DNA from: Eutreptiella sp. 'Long Island Sound 2002'
Lineage: Eukaryota; Euglenozoa; Euglenophyceae; Eutreptiales; Eutreptiaceae
Direction of reading: 5' to 3'
DNA length: 64,000 bases
Assembly (NCBI GenBank): GCA_964036045.1
Contig: OZ038381.1
Span: forward strand, 139,635,657-139,699,656
Shown here: positions 53,734 to 64,000 of the stretch, piece by piece
How positions within the stretch are numbered: position 1 is the stretch's first letter
Layout of the letters: every line of letters starts with the position of its first letter
The notes under the pieces: generated by a model
What the model was told of the DNA's origin: nothing
The model's input: only the letters and a program-made list of their open reading frames with translations
Databases searched by the model: none
Translations under genes and position numbers: made by a program

Positions 53734-54701
53734 TGTGAAAACCTGTTCGGCCTGGGCAGAGGTACTCCAGAGGTTGGAGAAAACGTTCCCAGTCTATGAG
53801 ACTGACCTCAGTCTTCGCACACAGATAGAGGAGCTACCTATCCTCCCTGAGTTTCCTTCCGCTGCGCGAATCTCTGAATACGTGTGCGACTTGGAGTATC
53901 TGTTTTTGCGGATGAATGTGGGCTCCTACGGAGCCACTGAGCCCCACCTGTGGCTCATGAGTAAGATCCCCCAACTTACGTGGGATGATTGCCGCTCCGC
54001 GTCTGAGAGGAAGAGTAGGACTCACTTGTACGATGAACTGGTGGACCTCCTGATTGAGCTAGCTCTTGAGAGAGGGAATGACTCCCACATGGAGAACCTC
54101 CTCAAGAAGCATTTGGGTCGAGGTGGTACCCCTACCCCCGAACGGGGCGAAGGGAAAGGGCCTAAAAATCCCACTAACACCAACCAGGGAGGTGGTAAAG
54201 GGAGGGGTAACCTACGTGCCATGAATGAGGTTAAACCCGATGCAGGTACACCCCCACTGTTCTACTGCAAACCTGTCAATGACAAGGGGGGGCCTTGTCA
54301 TGCCTCTGACTGCGATCACCGCAGTAGCTGTATGCTGCAGATGAAACGACAGCAGCATACCAAGGATGGGAAACCTGTGACCCATCAGGATCATTTCAGG
54401 TATACCATCACCTGTGGCTATTGTGGCAAACGTCGTCACTACGAAGACGAATGTCACATAAAGAAACGCGAGAGTGATAAACTCAAGCGTCCGGAAGCCG
54501 AACGCCAGAAGACCCAAACAGCCACCAAAAACCCTCAGAATGGGGATAAAGGTGGTGAAGGAGGTGGCGAGGGGGGTGGCAAAAATGGACCCCCTGACCC
54601 CCAGAGGCGCTCATCAGCGCCCGTTGCTACACCCTCTCCTGCTGCTACACCCCTCTTGCCGCAGGTGATCCCAAGAAGCGCCCCCAGGGGGATGACGCTA
54701 C
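53734..54701 (+). pseudogene. gag: Gag of C2, central part with zinc knuckle
   Basis: In frame with the left part once the DNA transposon is removed (VKTCSAWAEVLQRLE). It continues the capsid (LPEFPSAARISEYVCDLEYL), then a Gly/Lys-rich basic region and a canonical zinc knuckle C-x2-C-x4-H-x4-C (CGYCGKRRHYEDEC) at about 54413-54460, then a Lys/Pro/Gly-rich tail. A frame change near 54660 would allow DPKKRPQGDDATDAFPW. Interrupted at 54702 by repeat R. Confidence 0.8.
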
Positions 54702-55408
54702 TGACGCGTTCCCGTGGGAGGCCTGGCCACGGGACGCTGCGGTGGACACGCACAAGTGAGCAGGCAGGCAAAGCACTACGCTCACACGGGCATCATTGCG
54801 CTCCTGTCATGTGAAAAAAAGGTTCAGAATCCTTGCCACTCTGCAATGAGGTAACAAAAGTATGTACAGCAACACATCAGGATATGTACACATGGGGTTA
54901 AGACTGGACTGGGCCAAGGGCATCACAGGACAATAGACACTCAGTCCCAACTTATATCCCATTCCCAGGTCCGACCCTCTCAGTGGCTGTCAGGGGCGGG
55001 GGCTCAAACACAACCCATGCCCTGCTCAGTCCGGACCCTGAAACCCTGCCAATAGGGGAGGTGTCCCGCCCAGCCACAGGCGAGTTCCTCGGAACCAAGA
55101 AGCTCTGAGGCCAACCAACAGTGGCTCCCTACGCTCCTATAACGGCAGGTCCGAACTCATCTCTGAGCGAGAGATATGGCCCCGCCATTATCCCCTAGGA
55201 GTTGGTAGCTGAAAATGGGCTCTTTCAGCCCAAACTGACATTAGCTCAAAAATCTCCAAAATTGACCCCTCGTCCGGACCCGCCAGAGGTAGGGACGAGG
55301 CAACTGACCCTATGCCCTTCACATACGAACTTCCTGGAGCCCTCACCCAACCTGGTTCCCTCTGAGGTCCCGGCATCAGGGCACCACGGGTTCGTCAAGT
55401 GGGGTCAT
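54702..55408. repeat. Repeat R, copy 1 (conserved 0.71-kb left part)
   Basis: Starts TGACGCGTTCCCGTGGG and is closely similar to 61547-62253 for about 0.71 kb. The two copies have different left flanks (gag here, integrase core in copy 2). It contains TAGACACTCAG at 54934-54944. GC-rich and non-coding. The first 70 bp can be read as a gag continuation, so the true left end is slightly uncertain. Confidence 0.7.
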
Positions 55409-57524
55409 GATGCCGAAATCACCAAAATTGGCGTCATTCTCACGCGTGGCTCGCCCAGCCAGGGCCAGGCCAATGACTCACAGGGTAGGAGGCAGGACCT
55501 AGTACTCATATCTGAGTGTACAACTTGAAATTAGGTCTGGGCTCCCTGTGGGCAGAGAGATATGGGGCCACCAATTGACCACACGGGGGGGTGAAATTGG
55601 GGTCCCAAAAGGGGGTCATTTTGGCTGCTCGAAATGAGCCTAAATTCGGGGGTGCTCCCAATAGTATATCTCCACGCCGGCTTGGAGATCGGATCCGACA
55701 TTCCATACGCAATCCACCAGGAATACAACGGAGACTCCCATGCCCTTGGCTCTCAAAGATCTCCATGCCATTCGGCGTGGTGACAATCCCCATTGGGTCC
55801 ACAAATGCCAAAATGGCAAAATCGTCCACACTCACTTTGGGCTAGCACCTTGACGGAGGTTGCTCTGCCTCGCCCACGTGGTGTGCGAGCCAGGGCGACC
55901 AATGTCCATATCACCCATGTCATATATGGTCCATTGGTCCATGCGTCCGGCGTGCACGAGGGTGCTGAACATGGTGCACGGCGGGCAGAAAATGTGGAAA
56001 ATTGCTCAAAATTTCCGAAAATGCGCACACTCATGGTTGGGGCAAATGAGGCAGTTGCCCGACTTGGACCGGAGTGTGCCATAGGATTGGTATCAAGTCA
56101 TATGTGTCCAACATATCTTTTGGGCGTCGCCCAACTCCTCTGGTTTTGGGAATGGCAGGGTCGCCAACCGAGCCCATGATTTGGGATAGTCCCAAATCGC
56201 CAACATGGCGGCCACGGTATGCCAAGCCCAAGAGGAGTTATTCGCCGGGTCCAAGATATGTTGAGCACCGAAGTATGTACTCTCATAACATACTTAAGTC
56301 ATGATGTCAATTGGGCGCAACGTTGAGATACACGGTCGCCACTTGACATCATGACGGGCAAAAAACAGCAAAATTGGCGAAAAAACACCCAAAAGTGCCT
56401 TGAAAGGCGCACAAATATATTATAATATCTTCGGCTTGGATTGAGTAATCGACCAATCCTTCCAAAAACAATGACTTGACACCAATGACCTTCGATTCCA
56501 CATATGTGCTCCACTTGGGGCGCTTTGGAAGGTCGCGCGCGCTGCCTTCCAAGTGGGCACATGCAAAAATGGAATATTGCAAAAAACACACCTTGCTCGC
56601 AACGCATCGCTTCGGGAGCGCTCCACAAGCGTCCGTTCACGAAGGTTAGGCTTGCCAGTGTTGGTTGGGAGTACAATGAAGAGCCTCGTGCGATATGGGG
56701 TCCACTGGCGGGTTAGTCTTGGAATGGTGCACCCGCCAAATGGGCACGCGATTTGACACCAAATATGGCATACAACCCTACCCACGCCTTCTACACCCAA
56801 CCTAGTGGCCTAGAATCAAACTATGCCTATATTCTAATGTAACCTTGGTCCCTTAACACGCATGCAAGTGCTTTGGTCGAAAATCGACCTCCTTTCGGGA
56901 AGCCGAATTTTAGCATGCACGCAAAATACATTGCCAATATGTATATGGAGATCATATATGCACTATCCGGGGAAGACAAGTGATATGCCCCGGATGTAGA
57001 GGCAAGCAAGGGTGGGGCAAATGCCAACTCAACATACTTCTACACGTACTTGGACGCCAAGTACGTGAAAAAGTGCACTTCTTGGAGAACACTCAAAGTG
57101 AATAACCCTTTGGGCCTATTGAGTTGGGATCCTTTGGCCTCATCCTATTCCTATGGGGGGCAAACCCTCATTCACAGTGCCTATGAGGCACATTAGTTCG
57201 TCCTTGGGCGCTTGAACGCTCGTAACCCTTGTTATTCCACTTGGGGGTTCAAAGCGCCTTCGGTCGCCCAGATTTTCTGGGAACAATCTGGGACGCGATC
57301 CGTTATATCAAGGAAAAAATTGCGGATCACTCGAAGACTTTTTCAGTCTTAACTTCAAGAGAAATCGTATTACAGAATAATCTAATGCAGTCCACGGAAC
57401 GGGCGACGACAGGCGGCGCGACTGCGGCAATTTCACGACAATCGGAAATCGCGGTAGAAATCGGGTATTTCACCGATTTCCGACCGAAAATCGCCTAAGA
57501 CAATAAAGTTATGGTAAATGTACA
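55409..57524. other. Non-coding interval within R or adjoining it
   Basis: No ORF with a recognisable domain and no strong match to the corresponding part of copy 2, although both share words such as GCCAAAATGGCAAAATCG (55808 and 62258) and repeated ATATCTCCA. It looks like diverged, low-complexity repeat DNA. The right boundary with gag is not sharp; a coding-like frame resumes near 57525. Confidence 0.45.
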
Positions 57525-57759
57525 TTGATTCAATGGTTAGGGATCGGATTCCAGATCCCGCAGATTAGAGAACAGGGACAGTGTCAACGGCCTCCGCACG
57601 GTTGTGACGGCTCACAGGCCTCGGGGCCATGGGCCATAGGTTCTGGGTACCGCTTCACTACCCCTGAGGGGAATAACTCCAAGAAGAGGCGCTTGGCCTG
57701 GATGACCAGGTCCCTCATAGCTGCAGGGGTGGATGTCAAGTTCCCTGATGAGGAGTAGG
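57525..57759 (+). pseudogene. gag: Gag C-terminal remnant of C2 ending in TAG-GGG
   Basis: The frame contains GNNSKKRRLAWMTRSLIAAG and VDVKFPDEE, then TAG at 57756-57758 followed by GGGGGCGGCTCC and an acidic reading (SEEEDFVFLDP) in the same frame. This echoes the UAG-purine-GG junctions of families A and B. The upstream limit is uncertain because repeat R precedes it. Confidence 0.4.
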
Positions 57760-60700
57760 GGGGCGGCTCCGAAGAGGAGGACTTTGTTTTTCTGGATCCT
57801 CGTGAAAATCGGCGATCAAATTTTTCGAGCAGTGCTTGACACCGGTGCAACACTTTCCATAGTGGCCCGGCGCCTGCTAAAGACTTTCAGGAAAACTAAG
57901 ACGGTGGCCATAAGAGTAGGGGATGGGCGTACCATCCATTCCTTGGGGGGGGGTCGATGTGACTATATGCCTGGGCGACGAAACCGTGACCCAACACTGC
58001 AGAGTGCTGCACACCGACGCCTTTGACATCGTCATTGGTACAGACTTCCTACGAAGAAACCCCCAGGTAAAAATGCTGTCTCTCCAGCGCCCCTATTCTT
58101 TGCACTGCGACTTTGGCAGAGGGCTGTTCTCCGTACTTTTGGAGCTGTCAGGACGACTAGAGTCTGGGCTGCGCTACGCATCCAAGACTAACTATCGTAC
58201 TGAAAACTACCAATTGGCCCGTCACGTTCCTGGAAATGGACTGGCGGCCCTTCAGGTAAACCTGGATGAGATCCAGGTGGAATTGTTTGCGAGCCAACAA
58301 CAGCACATCATGCAGTTGTACTGCTCGAAACAATTGAACAATGCTTTCCGTTTCTTCTGGAAGGCAATGGGCCTAGCGTATGCTAACCCTCCCTTCTCCC
58401 TGCTCGCGAAGGTTCTAACCAAAATCGCTTATGAGGGAGGAAGGGTTGTCATGTGCACCCCTGACTGGGGCTGCTCTGGTGAACATGCTTACTGGCGCCG
58501 TATGCTAGATCAAATGACCGTGGGAAGAGTGCAACTCCCGGACAGCCCCATCTATGTGCCTGAGGACTCAGACACAGCTATGCAGGCCCCTGAGTGGGCC
58601 AGTTTCCTGTCCATCGTTGATGGATCTCTCAATCCTGTACCCCTGTGTGACCTTGACCAGGTGCTACTGAAAGAGGTCATGGCCGAAAATCGTGGCCTGA
58701 CCCTTTCTGATCTCAAAAATCGATCTCCTGAGCACCTATCTGCCACACTTACAGGGTGTGAGTCTCCCGATGACTATCTGGAACCTGCAGCTGTAGAGGA
58801 GGATGCTGACGACCAGCTGTCTGAGATCGCCAGCACTATCCCTCCTGTTGATCCCAGCTGTGTTGACCTAAAACATAGTGCCTTCCTAGCCCACCTGTTG
58901 CTAGAGGAGGTAGATCTAGAGTCAACCCCTGAGCCCGCTTCCCCTGTTGGGAAGCCAGTGCTACACATGCAGCCTATGCACACAGGTGAACCCGTGGCCC
59001 GGAGTGCTGATGCTCTGGCGCGGCCTGCTGCTAATAACATGCCATTGTCTGAGCATGACACTCAGGAACTCCGGCGGCTGTTGTACCTGAAGGCCGAGGG
59101 TATTGAGCGCCAAGAGCGGCTGCAATACCTCAGACAGACCTGGAAATCCTCCATCTGGTCTGAGGAGGACGATGATTCCTATACGCTGCCTGATCCTGAG
59201 ATACCGCTAGTGTATTCTCTGCACTATGGGCAGCAATGTTCCCCTGAGTGGGACGATGGTTCTGAGCCTGCCGAAACTGCTAATCGGCAGAAAAAGAAAG
59301 AACATGGAAAGAGCAACCTCCATGCTGAGGAGGATTTCCTGCAGAAACTCGAGAGTCTTAACCTTGACACCCGAGTGAAGAAACTGCTGATAACCTATGA
59401 GGAGGCGTTCGGCGCCTTGCCGCCTCCCCTCTCTTGTAAAAAACTGGTCCAGGTGGACCTGAAACTGAAACCTGAATTTGCAAAGACGCAAGTGAGGCGT
59501 CGTCCCTATCCCGCTCCACAGGAACAGGTTGAGGAAATCGAGCGCCAGATCCAGGAATGTATAGATGCTGGCCTCGTTGAAGAATATAAGAAGGGAGACT
59601 ACCCCCATCACTGCAGTCCCTGTTTCCTGGTTGCCAAACCAGGGTCGACTGCCCTACGACTGGTTGTAGACTATGGTGAGGTCAACAAGAAAACCCAGAA
59701 CCACTCGGGGAGTATTCCTAACATGGAAAATACCCTGGAGCGTATTGCCAAATGCAGGTACAAGACCAGAATGGACAAACGCTCTGGTTTCTGGCAGGTG
59801 GACCTAACCGCCGCAGCTCAGGAGCTGCTGGCTTTTATAACCCCTAAGGGCCGTGTCTCTCAGTGGAAGGTTATGCCTTTCTGGGTGGCTAATGCCCCAG
59901 CGCTCTTCCAGGAGCTAATGAACAAAATTTTGTACATACTGAGGCGCAGGCCTCTAGTACAGGAGTTGATTTCTCGGGGTGCAGAAATGGAGGGTCACAT
60001 CGGCGACGTGAGTTTGGGTACTAATACCCAAGAGGACCATGTCCTTCTCCTCAGTGAATTTTTCATTGTCTGTCAAGAAAACCATCTCCGAATCAAACTC
60101 CAAAAATGTGAGTTTATGAAAGAGGAGATGGAATATATGGGTTTCGATGTGGGGTATGGGTGGTGGAAACCAGCCGCGTCTAAGATGCAGCCCCTACAGG
60201 ACATGCAGATTCGCGATGACCCAAAGAAGGGTCTACACGACGTGAGGAGTTTTGTGGGCTCCTGTAATTTCTATCGGCGTCACATCCACAATTTTACTTA
60301 CTCCTCTGCCCCCCTCACTGACCTAATCAAGAAAACTACTCCCTGGAGGTGGACTGCCAGAGAGGAAGAGTGTCTCCAGGAGTTGAAGAAGAAGATTGCC
60401 TCCTCAAACTGCCTGGGAGTACCCCGCCCTAAGGGCGAGATAGTCCTGATCACTGATGCCAGTGATGTAGGGGGGGGTGGTACGATCTACCAATGGCAGG
60501 AGCTTAACCCCGCTGAACCAACCCATTGCCATTATCGTACTAGTGGACTCAACCGTGATGGTTCGTTGAAACATGACTATCCTACCAGTGAGTGGCGACT
60601 GGTGCCACTGGGACACTGGAATTGGAAATGGAACCAAGCGCGTTCCAATTACAGCACCTATGACCAGGAGCTCCTGGCCGGTATGTTGGTGCTTTTGTCA

Positions 60701-61546
60701 CAATCCCGACTTCTGGGATCTAACCCTATTGTCTGGCTGTGTGACCAGGAGCCTGTGAGGTCTTTTCAGAAGGGCCCACCACCAGAGAAAGCAAAGCTAA
60801 AACGGTGGTGGACTTACCTGAGCCAGTTCAGGCTGACAGTGCATCATATCCGAGGAATAAAGAATAAACTGTCTGACTATATATCGCGCAACAACTTCGA
60901 TGCGCTTTTAGGTGAGAGCTCTGAGGCGCTCGCCAGAGAGGCTTTCCAGCGTATGGATGTCCAGCTTGACCTGTCCATGCGCACTGCTGGAATCCTGGAG
61001 GGTTGGAGTCTAACGAACTATCAGTCAGAGTAAAAAGAAATTCTCCAAACCCTCAGCACTGGTCTCGAACCCCGTGTCACTGACGGGCACCAGTGGTATA
61101 AAAACAATCAGTACCTCTTCTGCGAGGACAGCATTGTGGTGCCTGAGGCACGACTGGATGGGTGTCTACAGTGGTCCCATCTCAGTTCTGGTCACACTGG
61201 CGCTAATCGCTCAGTGGACTTCTTCCGTGAGTGTTTCTACTCTAGTCCAACCCTCACTGAACTGAGGTCGCGTATGCAGACCATTGTGGATGCTTGTGGC
61301 TGTCATACCAGCAGGCAGAGCGACAGTAGGGATAGGGGCCTGATCTCCAGCTTACCCATACCCTGTTGTGCTAACTCTCTTCTCTACGTGGATTTCATCC
61401 ACGGCCTACCACGCTTCGGCGGCTATGATAGTTGCCTAGTGGTCACCTGTGGCCTATCTCGCTTCACCCGTGTGTTCCCTTGGGATAAGAAAATCACAGG
61501 TGAGCAGACTGTGAAAATGTTGGTTGAACAATGGTTCGAACCCTAT
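57759..61546 (+). pseudogene. pol: Pol of C2: protease to integrase core, several lesions
   Basis: Protease (RAVLDTGATLSIVARRLL) is in one frame at 57733-57950. The frame then changes at a run of nine G (57945-57953) to the long frame ending at 61033, which continues the protease (FDIVIGTDFLRR). Next comes a Dam-like domain (VELFASQQQ, then GLAYANPPFSLLAKVL with NPPF) at about 58265-58620, a long acidic linker, RT (VVDYGEVNKKT, RMDKRSGFWQVDL, but GHIGDV where Y/F-x-D-D is expected), and RNase H (ITDASDVGGGG; NWKWNQARSNYSTYDQELL). TAA at 61031-61033 replaces the TAC seen in C1 at 378-380. Integrase continues to 61546 and stops at EQWFEPY where repeat R begins. Clearly dead. Confidence 0.85.
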
Positions 61547-62253
61547 TGACGCGTTCCCGTGGGGGGCCGGCCACGGGACGCTGCGGGTGACACGCACAGG
61601 TGAGCAGGCAGGCAAAGCACTACGCTCACAAGGGCATCATTACGCTCGTGTCATGTGACAAAGCGTTTCAGGATCCTTGCCACTCTGCAAACGAGGGAAC
61701 AAAAGTATGTACAGCAACACATCAGGATATGTACACATGGGGTTAAGACTGGACTGGGGTAAGGGCATCACAGGACAATAGACACTCAGTCCTAACTCGT
61801 ATCCCATTCCCAGGTCCGACCCTCTCAGTGGCTGGTAGGGGCGGGGGCTCAAACACAACCCATGCCCTGCTCAGTCCGGACCCTGAAACCCTGCCAATAG
61901 GAGAGGTGTCCCGCCCAGCCACAGGCGAGTTCCTCGGAACGAAGAAGCTCTGAGGCCAACCGACGGTGGCTCCCTATGTTCCTATAACGGCAGGTCCCAA
62001 CTCCTCTCTGAGCGAGAGATATGGCCCCGCCATTATCCCCTAGGAGTTGGTAGCTGAAAATGGGCTGTTTCAGCCCAAACTGATATTAGCTCAAAAATCT
62101 CCAAACTTGACCCCTCGTCTGGACCCGCCAGAGGTAGGGACGAGGCAACTGACCCTATGCCCTTCGCATACCAACCCCCTGGAGCCCTCACCCAACCTGG
62201 TTCCCTCTGAGGTCCCGGCATCAGGGCACCACGGGTTCGTCAAGTGGGGTCAT
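61547..62253. repeat. Repeat R, copy 2 (conserved 0.71-kb left part)
   Basis: Starts TGACGCGTTCCCGTGGG directly after the integrase codons for FEPY and matches 54702-55408. TAGACACTCAG at 61779-61789. A second R in one element suggests that R is mobile. Confidence 0.7.
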
Positions 62254-64000
62254 AATTGCCAAAATGGCAAAATCGGCCAACTCGGGCGACCGTCCAGGGT
62301 AGGAAATCTTGGCGATATTGACGCGCCAAGCCTTGATTCACAACCCTTGATATCCCCTTTGGTCCCATGCCCTTGGTTATCGCTTGCTGTCACGCCGGCT
62401 GCTTACTGTTCACCGAGGGGATGACCACACGGACGGGGCAGAAAGCAACATGCGGTGCAAGGGGGGGATCGTGGATCGCACCAAAAGTTGAATAGCTCCA
62501 GATGAGCCGGAGGAGCAAACACGAAACTCAATGGCATTCAACCCTTGGTCATATGCTACAATATTCGCATTTTCTTCCTGGCTAGATCCCGTGCCCCATG
62601 GAGATATGGTAATTCCAATATGGCATACAATGGCAAAAACAGCGAAATTTGGCCAAAATGGCCCGCACTCATGATTGCATATCTCCATGGCCACATCGAG
62701 GATTCCTCCAACCAAAAATGCCAGAAACGCATGGGACTTGGGTCCCAATATATGCCACTTGCCAACCCTCACGATCACCTCTAGCTATTTTTCCCATTGG
62801 AGGGAAAGTGACACACAAATGGGGCAGAATGGCAACATACCCCAAATTGGGTGACTCACAACTCTCCCATTGAGAGGAGAGGCCACATGGGGAAACACCC
62901 CATCCGATGCCGGTTTGTGTGCCCTCTCCGAATTGCCCTTACCCTTGGTCAAGTGGCGCACGCAACCTCGGGGGTGAAATCAGGGGGAGAAGGAGTTTGT
63001 GGCCATTTTGGGCAAAACGGCCAAAATTCACCCAAAAGTGGTCCCTCCAAATATCGTATCTCCGTATCACGAGAGAAAGGAGCCTCGGGCTTTTGCATGG
63101 ATGCCAACCGAAGCTTTGCTTCCCTTTTGCAACAAGGGTTGAGGTTCAAAGCACAATGAAAGCATTTTTAACACCTCAATCCTTGAAGCACACTATTTAT
63201 GGGAAAAAGTGCATATATCGGCGATATTGGCATGAACATATCTTTGGGTCACTGAGGAACAAAAATATGACGAACACTTTTGGAGTAGGCCCATAGTAGG
63301 TGCTTTCAAATATGTACGCCATGGTTAGATTGTCTCCGCCCACTGGTGTCAATAGTGCTTGCATATGAGGGCGTGTGCAAAGAGGCAATATGGCACGCGT
63401 GCTCACAAGGCGAAATTATAGAAAATGGAAGACAACGTTGTACAAATCAACCAAGTCATCCACGATGTCCTTCGTGGTCTCTACTTTACATATTGCCTTG
63501 ATTCGAGGCTCAACCCCCCATAGGCTTCGAGTACCAGCCTCGGGGTTTGGCCATTTTGGCCTAATTTTCGACCAAAACTTGCCCTTTTTCGAAAATAGAG
63601 TTTTGGTACGCATTGAATTGCGTGGAGCCATCGTTGAGTTGGCTCGAAAAATCAAAAATGGCCTAGGGCTTTTGGTCTTGTGAGCATTGTGTTCGGTTAT
63701 TAACGTTCGTGCTCACAAGGCCACAAAGTTAGCGTTTGCGCACGCAAACGACTTGGGTTTGCGAGACCCATAGGCTGCCTAAAACACCGCCATTGCCCGC
63801 TTCCCTATACAAGATGATATGCCCGCGTGAAAGGGGCGTGGATGAAAGACATAGGGGGTAGATGTAGGGTTCCGTCCGAACTCATGGTCCTTGAGAAGCA
63901 TGAGTTCGCACGATCGACGGAAAGCCTTGCGCGCTGATTTTCTCGAAAACGCAACGGCGAAAAATTCTGGTGAACACACCAGATGAAAGTACATTAAATG
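62254..64000. other. Non-coding interval to window end
   Basis: AT/GC-mixed repeat-like DNA with recurrent CCAAAATGGC, ATATCTCCATGG and GTGCTCACAAGG (63399 and 63709). The small ORFs show no domain. It may be the rest of repeat R; its right end is outside the window. Confidence 0.45.

Larger units (their letters stand above)
46027..61546 (+). mobile_element. Family C Ty3/Gypsy element C2, heavily interrupted
   Basis: 5' LTR-like region and PBS at about 46770, gag in three pieces, then protease to integrase, ending abruptly in the integrase core at 61546. The DNA transposon (47983-53725) and repeat R (from 54702) both sit in gag, and a second R copy truncates the integrase. RT and coding lesions show it is dead. 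Confidence 0.8.

Noticed and set aside
54702-57524. Repeat R as the LTR of family C itself
   Set aside because: It does not precede the PBS at 46771, it interrupts gag and integrase at arbitrary points, and it is not seen after the C1 chromodomain.
1-64000. Dinoflagellate spliced-leader or tRNA/rRNA genes
   Set aside because: I noticed no spliced-leader-like sequence and no cloverleaf or rRNA core while reading. The lineage therefore stays open.

Overview
The window looks like a repeat-rich eukaryotic nuclear genome, most likely an alga or other protist. Three unrelated Ty3/Gypsy-type chromodomain retrotransposon families, a DNA transposon whose genes appear to have short GT-AG introns, and a Helitron fragment fill nearly all of it. 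I see no bacterial operon, no rRNA or tRNA gene and no confident single-copy housekeeping gene. Pol proteins with a Dam-like domain between protease and RT remind me of dinoflagellate, chromerid and green-algal elements, but that is memory, not a search; the host is unresolved.

Layout. 1-3759: 3' part of a family C Ty3/Gypsy element (RNase H, integrase, chromodomain, proline-rich 3' ORF), split by a 1.14-kb non-coding insertion. 3760-38492: a degenerate family A element (A1, + strand, LTRs about 2.39 kb). Its pol is interrupted twice by younger elements on the - strand: A2 (10789-21486, 1120-bp LTRs, one pol frameshift) and B1 (22487-33248, 532-bp LTRs, gag and pol both open). Target-site duplications (GTTG, GGTTG) and restored reading frames prove the nesting. 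38493-40661: an insertion bounded by a 14-bp inverted repeat and holding two 747-bp direct repeats. 40662-46026: decayed + strand genes, namely a tandem-repeat protein, a GRF-type zinc-finger protein, a Josephin-like cysteine protease and the N-terminal part of a Helitron Rep/helicase. 46027-61546: a second, broken family C element (C2). Its gag is split by a 5.74-kb DNA transposon (47983-53725) and by a non-coding repeat R; a second R copy starts at 61547 and the sequence stays non-coding to the window end.

How the parts work. Each retrotransposon makes Gag and a Pol with protease, Dam-like methyltransferase fold, RT, RNase H, integrase and chromodomain, and primes from initiator tRNA-Met. 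In families A and B, pol lies in the same frame as gag after a single UAG, and the gag frame opens inside the 5' LTR and runs through the primer-binding site.

The most unusual object is the DNA transposon in the family C gag. It has about 47-bp inverted repeats, an 8-bp target duplication, a putative RNase H-fold transposase, a four-exon gene of unknown function, and a TET/JBP-like 2-oxoglutarate/Fe(II) dioxygenase whose metal-binding Asp is replaced by His. Motifs like its terminal repeat recur in its introns and intergenic spacers.
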